A stretch of 16,301 nt of DNA. It comes from an uncultured Bacteroidales bacterium. Its GTDB lineage: Bacteria; Bacteroidota; Bacteroidia; Bacteroidales; UBA932. The notes beneath the pieces are model-generated. The model saw only the letters and a list, made by a program, of their open reading frames with translations, had not been told where the DNA came from and did no database searches. Position numbers and translations under genes: made by a program. Numbering within the stretch: position 1 is the first letter of the stretch; each line of letters starts with the position of its first letter. This document shows positions 1-7,503 of the stretch, in pieces. The stretch covers positions 1 through 16,301 of the forward strand of contig CAKUYG010000029.1 in assembly GCA_934702165.1 (NCBI GenBank), read 5' to 3'.

Positions 1-748
1 CTTGCTTATCGCCGGAGCCACAAAGCAAGGCAAGTCGGAGTCGATCCACGCCATAGTCGCCTCTTTGCTGTATTCGAAGCTCCCGTCAGATCTGAAATTC
101 GTTTTCATCGATCCCAAGGGCTGTGAGTTCACTGCCTACGAGCGCCTTTCCGGACACTATATAGCTTCTATGCCCGGAGAGACGCCTATTGTGCAGACGG
201 CAGCTCATGCAGACAAGACATTGGCGGCTTTATGTCTGGAAATGGAGCACCGCTATGAACTGCTTGCGGAAGCCCATGTCCGCAACATTTGCACTTACAA
301 TAAACGAATCTCCGAGACCTTGCCTTACATTGTCGCCATCATTGATGAATATGCCGATCTGGTCATTCCTGTATGCCGCGACAAGGAGTCCAGGAATATG
401 TCGCGTAACATCGCAGAATCCATCATCCGCTTGTCGCAGTGTGGAAGAGCCGTCGGCATTCATGTCATTTTGGCCACACAGAGACCATCCACGGCGGTTA
501 TCACAGGACTCATTAAGGCAAATTTCCCGACAAGAATCGCCGTCAGAACCGCGTCCAAAACCGACTCTCTGGCAATTCTTGACACTCCTGGCACGGAAAA
601 ACTTATCGGCGGCGGAGATATGATCTTCCAGACCGGCGGAGAAGAGACTCGCCTCCAGGGGGCGTACATCCGCCCGGAAGAAATCGACCGGCTGACCTCC
701 TATGTGGAATCGTGTCCTGTTTTCGGACAGAAGGTTATTCTAAAATGA
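1..748 (+). CDS. FtsK/SpoIIIE-type DNA translocase, C-terminal part (5' end outside window)
   Basis: This is the motor domain of a hexameric RecA-fold ATPase of the FtsK/SpoIIIE family, which pumps double-stranded DNA. The visible 248 residues start right at the Walker A loop (AGATKQGKS). They continue with the FtsK-typical IDPKG stretch, a Walker B strand ending in DEYAD (about residues 113-121), the LATQRPS motif and the IKANFPTRIAVR segment. Chromosomal FtsK normally has GATGQGKS at Walker A; here the third position is Lys. The protein stops about 20 residues after the last ATPase strand, so it lacks the C-terminal winged-helix gamma domain that reads polarity sequences and contacts XerD in cell-division FtsK. 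I therefore infer an accessory paralogue, perhaps from a mobile or defence locus, rather than the division protein. The upstream part, including any membrane or linker domains, cannot be seen. Family assignment is firm; role is open. Confidence 0.88.
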   Translation, partial: LLIAGATKQGKSESIHAIVASLLYSKLPSDLKFVFIDPKGCEFTAYERLSGHYIASMPGETPIVQTAAHADKTLAALCLEMEHRYELLAEAHVRNICTYNKRISETLPYIVAIIDEYADLVIPVCRDKESRNMSRNIAESIIRLSQCGRAVGIHVILATQRPSTAVITGLIKANFPTRIAVRTASKTDSLAILDTPGTEKLIGGGDMIFQTGGEETRLQGAYIRPEEIDRLTSYVESCPVFGQKVILK

Positions 749-779
749 GCGAAGGTTCCGCAGATTGTGGAGCGTCAAG

Positions 780-920
780 ATGCTCCGAGATAAGTATCCG
801 GATTACTCTCTGAGTTCATATAGTCCTTCCGGATCGTGGCAGACAAGCCGTTATGTCCAGATATTTATTGATGGATATGTACAAGTGGTCGTAGCCTTTG
901 ATGGTGACGGGCTTGCTTAG
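780..920 (+). CDS. Possible small ORF or gene fragment, 46 codons
   Basis: A short reading frame begins at ATG 780 and ends at TAG 918-920, inside the left arm of the downstream hairpin. The peptide (MLRDKYPDYSLSSYSPSGSW..., ending VVVAFDGDGLA) has a protein-like hydrophobic pattern, but I do not recognise it and there is no clear ribosome binding site. The preceding FtsK-like gene ends at 748. A separate ATG at 745 overlaps that stop (ATGA) but opens only 22 codons in another frame, so the region could also be the frameshifted remnant of a longer downstream gene. Low confidence that it is translated. Confidence 0.2.
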   Translation: MLRDKYPDYSLSSYSPSGSWQTSRYVQIFIDGYVQVVVAFDGDGLA

Positions 921-1018
921 GTTAGAGACAATCTACGGAATTAAGCTATAACCTATGCATGAAAAGCCCGTTTTGCAGACGGGTTATAGCATAACCGCAA
1001 GGATTTGCTCTAACCTAA
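917..1018. repeat. Large nested inverted repeat with alternative hairpins
   Basis: The outer arms TTAGGTTAGAG (917-927) and CTCTAACCTAA (1008-1018) are perfect 11-bp complements. Inside them, GCTATAA (945-951) pairs with TTATAGC (984-990) and encloses the small stem CCCGT/ACGGG (967-971 with 979-983). GGTTAT at 982-987 can instead pair with ATAACC at 991-996, so at least two inner folds exclude each other. It lies between convergent genes (an FtsK-like gene on plus, an unknown gene on minus). It could be a bidirectional terminator, a structured RNA, or the folded end of a mobile element. No U-tract follows directly, so a simple intrinsic terminator is not obvious. Confidence 0.6.
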
Positions 1019-1023
1019 ACGCC

Positions 1024-1053
1024 GCCTGCATCCAAGGCGCCTGCATCCAAGGC
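1024..1053. repeat. Tandem duplication of a 15-bp unit
   Basis: The unit GCCTGCATCCAAGGC occurs twice head to tail (1024-1038 and 1039-1053), immediately right of the large hairpin. Each unit has complementary ends (GCCT/AGGC). The rest of the gap up to 1150 shows no gene that I can support. Confidence 0.85.
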
Positions 1054-1150
1054 ACACACCGCTATCAGCGTATATTCTGCCCCACACAAGCTATGGCATA
1101 ATTGGCCATTTGCCGGAATGGTGAATCTGTATTTGCTGTATTATAGGAAG

Positions 1151-2287
1151 TTACAGTCGTGGGGCTGCTGCTTGACGAGGAATTCTGCATTCCATTTTGA
1201 CGAGGCTCCGGTAAAGTTCTATTTTCTTTGGCTTGCCGGCATGACCTGTGATGTAGTATTCTTTCGCCAACCTGTCGTCGAAGCGAGAGATGAACGCTGC
1301 GCGGATGCGTGCGCATTTCTCGTTGATGGAGTTGTTGGTCGGGTCAAGCACCCTGTCGATGCTCTGTTGGATGGAGGATATGTCCTCCCGATTTGTGATG
1401 GACATATAGATGGATTCGAATTCGGCTCTGAACTCTGGCAGATACTTGAACATTATGCCGTCCGGGTGGCGCAGGAACAGCAGATACACCGCTTTCTGGA
1501 TCGGTTCCATCTTGATTTCCAGCCCGTTGTAGTCCGGGAGCAGGATGCGGAAGTCTTCCGTCACCACAAGCCGGCTCAATTCCGGTTTCTGCTGGAAGAG
1601 AGACTCTATAATTGTCTCATCCAGGCCGTATGCCCGAAGCTTCTTGACTCTATCCTCGATTTCAGCGGTGAGCCTGCGGACTTCATAGTTGAACTCGTCA
1701 TCGGCGAAGTCCCTAGGATCTTTTTTTGGTATCTCTATGTGGATTGATGAGACTCCTCCGCTGAAATCGGTATGAAAAACGTAATCGTCTATGTCCGACT
1801 TTGCTTGCTCCACCTCCTCCCGCACACCCCTCAGCATCTCCTCAAATCCTGTCAGCCAGTCTTCAGCCGATGAATCGCTGAACTCGAAGATCAGGTCACT
1901 TCCCTCAAAATCCGGGACAAGAATAGCACCGTATTCCGGCCACGGCCTGCCTGTGTCGAATGTCTCCCAGATTCTTATATAGAATTCGACCCATTTCCGC
2001 CGCTGTCTATGGAAATTCGGCAAGTTATAGAAGCATTTTTCGTTGTCGTGTAATATTTCCTCCGCAATGTCCCGGAGATTCGAAATTTCGGAATCGTAGG
2101 CGTGATCATACCTGTCTGCCAGACGGGAGAAGTCGTCTAATAAGCCGCTTGCCCGACAAGCCGGTTCCTTATAGCACCCGGGGACGTACAACATCCTCTG
2201 GAGGTTCCATTCGGCATCCGATACTTTTACTATTTTCCCGCCTGTGCAGGCCTTGTCTGTAAATTTTGCCCTCATGTTATCATTCAT
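1151..2287 (-). CDS. Conserved-looking protein of unknown function, 378 aa
   Basis: I do not recognise a named family. The predicted protein is soluble, charged and largely helical, with no signal peptide or membrane segment. The C-terminal third has a regular pattern: a strand-like ILLPDYNGLEIK, then PIQKAVYLLFLRHPDGI (His274), then DPTNNSINEKCARIRAAF (from Asp315). It resembles a winged-helix-like region I associate with uncharacterised Bacteroidota proteins; that is recollection, not a search. The start was set at ATG 2287 because AGAGGA precedes it by a few bases; a GTG 16 codons upstream is the alternative. A candidate promoter lies at 2356-2384. The gene runs in the same direction as the AlbA/WYL gene upstream, but about 520 bp separate them, so it is probably transcribed independently. 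It converges on the FtsK-like gene. The last residues (RIPRQAAAPRL) are low-complexity and may be a recently altered tail. Confidence 0.7.
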   Translation of the reverse strand: MNDNMRAKFTDKACTGGKIVKVSDAEWNLQRMLYVPGCYKEPACRASGLLDDFSRLADRYDHAYDSEISNLRDIAEEILHDNEKCFYNLPNFHRQRRKWVEFYIRIWETFDTGRPWPEYGAILVPDFEGSDLIFEFSDSSAEDWLTGFEEMLRGVREEVEQAKSDIDDYVFHTDFSGGVSSIHIEIPKKDPRDFADDEFNYEVRRLTAEIEDRVKKLRAYGLDETIIESLFQQKPELSRLVVTEDFRILLPDYNGLEIKMEPIQKAVYLLFLRHPDGIMFKYLPEFRAEFESIYMSITNREDISSIQQSIDRVLDPTNNSINEKCARIRAAFISRFDDRLAKEYYITGHAGKPKKIELYRSLVKMECRIPRQAAAPRL

Positions 2288-2355
2288 TTTGTCCTCTGTG
2301 TCCGCAAATTGCTTGAAATAGCCGTAAAAATACACAGAATAATTTTAGTAATCGT

Positions 2356-2384
2356 TAAAAATAATTTACATCACCTTTGGGCAA
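2356..2384 (-). promoter_or_regulatory. Candidate Bacteroidota-type promoter for the 378-aa protein
   Basis: On the minus strand a TTG (2384-2382) is followed after 18 bp by TATTTTTA (2363-2356), one mismatch from the TAnnTTTG -7 consensus. It would start transcription near 2350, leaving a leader of about 60 nt before ATG 2287. The region is AT-rich compared with its surroundings. Confidence 0.4.
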
Positions 2385-2553
2385 TCTTTTTGGTCTATAT
2401 TCCTTTTTTCATCAGTCATGTGCCACCGGCACACTCCTTCTTCAAAAAGAAAACTTTTCGACAAACGAGAGCAAAGGCAAAATTTGTTTTGACTCTGCCG
2501 AGCGTAGAAAAGTAGCGCGAAGCGAATCTATCCTCAAAAATCTTTGCCAAATC

Positions 2554-2596
2554 TGCGGCAACTTATTTTTTTGCCGCTTACTTAACGGCAAAGCCG
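2554..2596. other. Two small hairpins in the intergenic region
   Basis: GCGGCAA (2554-2560) and TTGCCGC (2572-2578) form a 7-bp stem around an AT-rich loop. CGGC AAA GCCG (2586-2596) makes a second short stem next to it. They lie downstream of the minus-strand AlbA/WYL gene and could contribute to its termination, but neither strand has a clear T-tract after the stem. The gap from 2288 to 2811 otherwise holds the promoter, inverted repeat and microsatellite listed separately, and no gene I can support. Confidence 0.35.
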
Positions 2597-2630
2597 CTGG
2601 TTTGGGGTGGAGGGAGGAAAAGGTGAAGAT

Positions 2631-2744
2631 GGTGGTGGCGGATAATGCCTTGATAGTCAAATTATTAGTATAAAGGCTTCCGCCAATATACGGATAGGAT
2701 AAAAGCTCTTTTGCTTGATTATCAGAATGTTATCCGCCACCGCC
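2631..2744. repeat. 30-bp imperfect inverted repeat (hairpin or small MITE-like element)
   Basis: The arms 2631-2660 and 2715-2744 are complementary at 23 of 30 positions, sharing GGTGGCGGATAA and TGATA(A/G)TCAA cores around a 54-bp AT-rich middle. All seven differences are transitions. In the plus-strand RNA, five of them would form G-U wobble pairs. The right arm runs into a GCCACC-type microsatellite. Possible readings are a transcribed stem-loop, a terminator for the upstream minus-strand gene, or a degenerate MITE. No flanking target duplication was recognised. Confidence 0.6.
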
Positions 2745-2800
2745 ACCGCCACCGTCACTGCCACCGTCACTGCTACCGCCACCGTCATCGCTCGTCATCG
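2733..2800. repeat. GCCACC/GTCACTG microsatellite
   Basis: A 3-, 6- and 12-bp periodic tract lies just past the stop codon of the AlbA/WYL gene. It contains repeats of CCGCCA, then two exact copies of the 12-mer CCACCGTCACTG (2749-2760 and 2761-2772), then decayed copies including two CGTCATCG. The tract is in the 3' untranslated region on the minus strand. Plus-strand reading frames here are only repeat translations. Confidence 0.8.
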
Positions 2801-2811
2801 CACATCACTGC

Positions 2812-5733
2812 TCACCTCCGCCGCTGCCCCTTATCGCCTGCCCCCTCCAGATGCATTGCGACGAACTCCCGGATTCCATCTCTCAAGGCATCAGCGTCTT
2901 CCGAATCGAGTATCTTGACCTGATCGGCAAGGCCGATGCAGAAGCGTCGTGCGGCCCCAAGGCCGTGGAGCCGTGTGTCCAGGATCCATGTCCCGGATTC
3001 TGTCCGGTAGAGTTCTTCCGGAGGAAGATTGCAGGCATCGTGGTATTCCTCGCGCAGGCTATTGAGGGCGGCGATGGTCATCTCCAGCCTGATGTGAAGG
3101 TTGACTTTCGGATTGATCCATCTGAAGACATCGGCTTCGCCATCCGGGAAGGCGTGCGGGTATTCCGGATCGTCAATATTCGTCTCGATGCTGCCGATAC
3201 GCGCCAACCTGAATTCTTTCAACTCCTTGTCTTGCAGGTCGTATGCCCAGAGGTTTTCGTTGTCGCAGACGAGATTGACCGGGACTACGAGGCGGTCCCG
3301 GACCTCGTTGCTGTTGGAACTTGCATAGCCTTTCAGCAGAACTTTCCTCTGCCTGTCGATGGCTTCCTCGAGAGCTATGATGAATTTCTCCACTTTCCCG
3401 ACGGAGCGGAGTTTCATGAGCCTCTGCTCCTGGGCATGTATGCTCATCGGGACCGTCTCTTCTCCGTTGCGGACATAGACTGTGCCGTCTTTCCAGTCAT
3501 TGCCGGTGTAGAGTTTCGCGATTTCGAACTCTGACGGCTTCACGATTATCTCGATGGCGTCCATGTCTTTTGTCGGCGTGATGGTGATACACCTCCTGAT
3601 TGCAGGCTTGAAATACAGTTCCATCTCATCATTGAGGAACCTGCAGTAGCTGTCCAAGTCCTTTGGCTGTGGGACTGGGTGGCCGAGCTGCTTCAGGCGT
3701 TCGTTCGCGAGCTGGGTGAAATTCGTGCGGAACCATGCGAGGTCCGCGTTCAGTCCGTAACCTTCTGTGAGGATGGGATCTCCATGGTCGTTGACCCCCA
3801 GATATACCGTCCCGCCGTCACGGTTGAGAAAACCGCAGACGGCTTCCCACACCTGCCCCCGCCCCTGCCGGTAGATGTCCGGTTTTCCGTCATGGTTGCT
3901 GAAGACATACGAGGACTTGAACTCCACGTCGGCGAGTTCTCCGAGTCCGTATTTCCCTCCTCCACGCTCTTCCGTCTCGCGGAAATGGTCTTCTACCCCG
4001 AGGATCCTGCATATCCTGCGGCGGATTCCGGTCTTCGACGCCTTGATTTCATCGGGGTACCGGAGCGACAGCGAACAGGCTGTGAGCAGGTTGTGGATCT
4101 CCTCTTCCTCGGGGCTTCCTGCGCTGCCGTCAATCTCCGGTTTTTCATTAGTGCCGAGGCCGGCTATGGCCTTGATCTGTCTACGCTGGTGCTCCTGAAG
4201 ACCGTCAAGCCCGGTGCCGGTGCGGACCTTGTGCCCTTCGGCAAACCGCAGGCATTCCATAAGAAACCGTGCCCCGGAGAGGACATCATCCCTGGATTCA
4301 TCGTCCCCGAGGGCATTGAAGATGAACGCCGATGTCAACAGGTCCCGCAGTCTCCCGGTTGAACTTTTATCTCTGGAACGGGAAAGCATCACCCCAAGAC
4401 TCCGGAAAACTCCTTCACGTGAGTTTCCCGTGCGCGATGCGGGTTTGTCGAGCCGGGCCAGAGCTTCCTCCCTGCTCATTATGAACCCGTCCAGAACGTG
4501 CTCCTCATCGAATTTCCCGGCCTCTTCATAGAAGGAGGACGGTTCGTCCATGTTGATATAGGTTTCCCCGTTAATGGTATTTATAGATTGTGTGTATGTG
4601 ATGATGATGTCTCCGGGCTTGTATCTCCCCGAGTCCCGCATGAGGCCGGCGTAGCCCTTGTCGGAGATGAGTCTGAGCCTGTCCTTGTCCGGGGTGGCGC
4701 CATGGAAAATGCTGAGCACCAGTGATTCGTGGACTCTGTGTGTGCGTTTGTCCTGCTTTGCCGTAGGGAGCGCGAAGTCAAGGTATGCTTTCTTTATGGA
4801 AAAGAGCGGCGGTTCGCTTTCATCCTCGAGCACGGCTCCCTCTATGCAGTCACCGTCATACAGGAAGCGTGTCAGTTCACAGGTGTTGAGGCCTTTCACC
4901 AGTTCTTCGTCATCAATTTCCCCGGGACCGTCGTAGAATGCTCTGAGCGGTGCGCAGCTGATGTAGTCTTCATCGCCTTCTTTGTACTCTATGGTGTATG
5001 TCCTGTCCGTCGATGAAGCATCAGGACCGGATCCGTCAGACTGCGCTTTGATGAACGCATCGGCAAATGATTCCAGAGATTCGGCGTCATCTATCCTGCC
5101 CTCCTTGAGCTTCTCGTCCTTGAGGTTGCGGCTGAGCACTTCGACTCTTCCCTGGTGAGCATCGAATGCTCTGGTCTCTGCGGATGCCGTTGAACGGACG
5201 GTGAGTTTGCCGCCTTCAAGTCTGAGGAACCCGAGCCGATGACATTCAGCCGCCGCGAGGCGGGTACCCCTGTCGAATGTGGCGCCTTCCAGCATTTTGA
5301 AGACAAGGAGGTCTGTGCCGATGGCCTTTTCTACCATGGAGCGGGTGAATCCTGGGGTGGTCATGGGGTATGAGCCGCAGTCCACGGCCAGTTGGACTAT
5401 GTCATAGCCGGAGCGGCTCAGGTATGATGCGTACTCGAGGAAGAGCAGTGCCCGGGTGCTGGCCTCCCTGTAAGAGCGTGTGTCGCACAGCAGGATGAGC
5501 ATACAGGCGGTGAGTTTGGCGGAGAACTCCAGGGAGGCCCGTTCGTCGCCGCTCATCCCGCGTCCTTTGCGGGCGGCGGCTCTGCGCTCCTGGACTTCGG
5601 AGTCGAGGATGTTGCCCAACACGGAGATAAGCTCCAACGGGGAGATCGGGGCGTTCCAGACGGTGTTTATAAATTTGGCGGCCTGCCCTGGGGAGGTCGC
5701 AAGGTATTGCTGCTGCAGATCCTTGCCAGTCAT
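2812..5733 (-). CDS. Large AlbA_2 (Schlafen-like) and WYL-domain protein, 973 aa
   Basis: Two domains can be recognised near the C-terminus. Around residues 596-720 is an AlbA_2/Schlafen-type domain: VEFKSS (Glu604-Lys606), then a block ending in FLNRDGGTVYLGVNDHGDP. This fold occurs in nucleic-acid-binding regulators and in Schlafen-type nucleases. Around residues 800-870 is a WYL-type module (ENLWAYDLQDKELKEFRLARI, Trp829-Tyr831) followed by about 100 residues resembling a WCX extension; WYL domains sense ligands in regulators such as BrxR and CapW. The first 590 residues match nothing I recognise and begin with helices. There is no signal peptide or membrane segment. A candidate promoter lies at 5791-5821 and the neighbouring S41 protease gene is divergent. 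The size and the lack of an obvious HTH set it apart from normal WYL repressors of about 300 aa. I infer a regulator or effector in an accessory, possibly antiphage, context. Domain calls are fairly sure; function is not. Confidence 0.75.
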   Translation of the reverse strand: MTGKDLQQQYLATSPGQAAKFINTVWNAPISPLELISVLGNILDSEVQERRAAARKGRGMSGDERASLEFSAKLTACMLILLCDTRSYREASTRALLFLEYASYLSRSGYDIVQLAVDCGSYPMTTPGFTRSMVEKAIGTDLLVFKMLEGATFDRGTRLAAAECHRLGFLRLEGGKLTVRSTASAETRAFDAHQGRVEVLSRNLKDEKLKEGRIDDAESLESFADAFIKAQSDGSGPDASSTDRTYTIEYKEGDEDYISCAPLRAFYDGPGEIDDEELVKGLNTCELTRFLYDGDCIEGAVLEDESEPPLFSIKKAYLDFALPTAKQDKRTHRVHESLVLSIFHGATPDKDRLRLISDKGYAGLMRDSGRYKPGDIIITYTQSINTINGETYINMDEPSSFYEEAGKFDEEHVLDGFIMSREEALARLDKPASRTGNSREGVFRSLGVMLSRSRDKSSTGRLRDLLTSAFIFNALGDDESRDDVLSGARFLMECLRFAEGHKVRTGTGLDGLQEHQRRQIKAIAGLGTNEKPEIDGSAGSPEEEEIHNLLTACSLSLRYPDEIKASKTGIRRRICRILGVEDHFRETEERGGGKYGLGELADVEFKSSYVFSNHDGKPDIYRQGRGQVWEAVCGFLNRDGGTVYLGVNDHGDPILTEGYGLNADLAWFRTNFTQLANERLKQLGHPVPQPKDLDSYCRFLNDEMELYFKPAIRRCITITPTKDMDAIEIIVKPSEFEIAKLYTGNDWKDGTVYVRNGEETVPMSIHAQEQRLMKLRSVGKVEKFIIALEEAIDRQRKVLLKGYASSNSNEVRDRLVVPVNLVCDNENLWAYDLQDKELKEFRLARIGSIETNIDDPEYPHAFPDGEADVFRWINPKVNLHIRLEMTIAALNSLREEYHDACNLPPEELYRTESGTWILDTRLHGLGAARRFCIGLADQVKILDSEDADALRDGIREFVAMHLEGAGDKGQRRR

Positions 5734-5790
5734 AGCATAGTAGTGAAAATGGTCATTGATACGGCGTTCTCCGAGAATTGCCGTTTACTG

Positions 5791-5821
5791 CAAAACTATG
5801 AAAATATCGGCTCATCTGCAA
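5791..5821 (-). promoter_or_regulatory. Candidate promoter of the AlbA/WYL gene
   Basis: On the minus strand TTG (5821-5819) is followed after 20 bp by TAGTTTTG (5798-5791), an exact match to the Bacteroidota TAnnTTTG box. It would give a leader of about 50 nt before ATG 5733. It is arranged back to back with the S41 protease promoter. Confidence 0.5.
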
Positions 5822-5873
5822 GCCCCCTTCCGAGGAGGCCGTGGAGTTCGGGAATACAGTCCGGAACAATTAT

Positions 5874-5881
5874 TATATTTG
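5874..5881 (+). promoter_or_regulatory. -7 box of the S41 protease/recO operon
   Basis: TATATTTG is an exact TAnnTTTG match ending 5 bp before ATG 5887. Since transcription in Bacteroidota starts a few bases past this box, the mRNA would be leaderless or nearly so. No good TTG lies at the expected upstream distance. Confidence 0.5.
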
Positions 5882-5886
5882 CATAT

Positions 5887-7503
5887 ATGAAACGCATCTC
5901 AATAATCATCACCCTCTTCTGCCTCAGCGCCGGTGCCTGGGCGCAGTCCGGGAATTTCACCCTCGGCAAGTGGACCGAGATCCACGCCGCACTCCTTAAG
6001 GAGCTCTCCAAATCTTATGTGGACTCTCTTCCGGTGGACAAGATCGAGCGTCGTGGAGTCGACGCCATGCTTTCCGGGCTCGATCCGTACACGGTCTACA
6101 TCCCCGAAGAGGAGAACGAAGACCTCCAGATGCTTATCCACAAGACCTATGGCGGCGTCGGGGCGGTGATATACAAACCCGAGACATCGGGCAACGTCAT
6201 CATCAACGAACCGTACGAGGGCAGCCCGGCAGCCAAGAGCGGGCTCGTGTGCGGGGACGAGATAATGGAAATAGACGGGCAGACCGTGGTCGGGCTCACA
6301 TCCCAGCAGTGCAGCGAGAAGATGCGCGGCGACCCCGGGACAACGGTGAAGTTCAAGGTGAAGAAAATACGCGGCGGCCAGACCACAGAAGTGACGGTGC
6401 TGCGCGAGAAGATCCGCATCCCTGACATCGAGTTCGCGGGAATGATAGGTGACGGGGTCGGGTACATCTCCCAGACCGGCTTTACCGACGGGGTCGGGAA
6501 AGAGATGCGCGAAGCTGTCACCAGGCTCAAGAAAGAGGGCATGCAGACCCTTGTCCTGGATCTTCGGGGCAACGGCGGCGGCCTGATGAACGAGGCGGCC
6601 GAGATCGTTTCCATCTTCGTGCCTAAAGGGTCCCTTGTCGTCTCGGCCAAGGGGCGCGAGGCGGATTCCGACTACGAACTCCGCACCAGGCGTGAACCTG
6701 TGGACACCAAGATGCCTCTGATCGTGCTCGTGGATTCCGGTTCGGCATCGTCTTCAGAGATCGTGGCCGGAGCGCTCCAGGACATGGACAGGGCGACTAT
6801 AATGGGGCAACGTACCTTCGGCAAGGGTCTGGTGCAGAGCATCAAATCCCTTCCTTACGGGGGAGAGCTCAAGGTCACGACCGCCAAATATTATACCCCT
6901 TCCGGGCGCTGCGTGCAGGCGCTTGACTACAGCCACCGCAACGAGGACGGCAGCGTCAGCCAGATTCCGGACTCGCTCACAAGGGAGTTCAAGACCGCCC
7001 ACGGACGCACGGTACGCGACGGCGGAGGCATCACCCCTGATGTAAAGTTGGCCGAAAAAAGCTACAGTCGCCTGACCTATGCCCTGGTGGCCTACGGGAT
7101 TATGGAGTACTACGCCCTGGAATATGTCCGTGCTCATGAGAGCATCGCTCCGGTGGACGAGTTCCACCTCAGCGATGCGGACTATGACGAGTTCGTCAAG
7201 TTTGCCTGCGGCAAGGAATTTGACTACCGCTCATCGGCCAAGACATATTTCGACAAGGTCAAGGAAGAGCTTGAGAAAGACGGGCTTAAGGAAACTCTTG
7301 CTCCTCAGATAGAAGCGCTCGACAAGGCCATCGACATGGAGAAGGAAGAGTTCCTGCGCCTCAAGAAAGACGAGATTGTTCCTTTCATAGAGGAGGAGAT
7401 AGTGGTCCGCTATTATTTCCAGCAGGCTGGCGTCAAGATCCGCATCCGCTACGATGACGCCCTCAAGGAGGCGCTCCACAGCCCGAGGATACAGCAGTAT
7501 TGA
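5887..7503 (+). CDS. S41-family carboxy-terminal processing peptidase, secreted
   Basis: A 538-residue serine protease of the CtpA/Tsp type, which trims or degrades exported proteins from their C-termini. The first 20 residues (MKRISIIITLFCLSAGAWAQ) form a Sec signal peptide, so it acts in the periplasm. A PDZ domain follows at about residues 88-170 (GGVGAVIY, then EIMEIDGQTVVG). The S41 fold comes next, with the DLRGNGGG loop, the nucleophile in SASSSEI (Ser288 by alignment) and the general base in RTFGKG (Lys313, 25 residues later as in Tsp). The C-terminal part after about 440 is helical and charged. ATG 5887 is chosen because the signal peptide starts there and a promoter box sits directly upstream; the frame is open for 60 more codons but these do not look coding. 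The TGA stop overlaps the recO ATG, indicating one transcript. No specific substrate can be inferred. Confidence 0.93.
   Translation: MKRISIIITLFCLSAGAWAQSGNFTLGKWTEIHAALLKELSKSYVDSLPVDKIERRGVDAMLSGLDPYTVYIPEEENEDLQMLIHKTYGGVGAVIYKPETSGNVIINEPYEGSPAAKSGLVCGDEIMEIDGQTVVGLTSQQCSEKMRGDPGTTVKFKVKKIRGGQTTEVTVLREKIRIPDIEFAGMIGDGVGYISQTGFTDGVGKEMREAVTRLKKEGMQTLVLDLRGNGGGLMNEAAEIVSIFVPKGSLVVSAKGREADSDYELRTRREPVDTKMPLIVLVDSGSASSSEIVAGALQDMDRATIMGQRTFGKGLVQSIKSLPYGGELKVTTAKYYTPSGRCVQALDYSHRNEDGSVSQIPDSLTREFKTAHGRTVRDGGGITPDVKLAEKSYSRLTYALVAYGIMEYYALEYVRAHESIAPVDEFHLSDADYDEFVKFACGKEFDYRSSAKTYFDKVKEELEKDGLKETLAPQIEALDKAIDMEKEEFLRLKKDEIVPFIEEEIVVRYYFQQAGVKIRIRYDDALKEALHSPRIQQY

Noticed and set aside
945..990. 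Integron attC site at the GCTATAACC/GGTTATAGC hairpin.
   Set aside because: The AAC/GTT arrangement is only superficially similar, the outer arms have the opposite arrangement, and there is no integrase or cassette structure.
1118..1747. A 209-residue plus-strand frame.
   Set aside because: Antisense to the 378-residue minus-strand gene, which has a better start, RBS and promoter.
2442..2660. A 72-residue minus-strand frame in the 2288-2811 gap.
   Set aside because: Low-complexity basic product, no ribosome binding site, overlaps small hairpins and the inverted repeat; not supported as a gene.
2851..4362. Two 227-residue plus-strand open frames (2851-3534 and 3679-4362).
   Set aside because: They are antisense to the 973-residue AlbA/WYL gene, whose domains are recognisable; their composition mirrors the opposite strand and they have no motifs.
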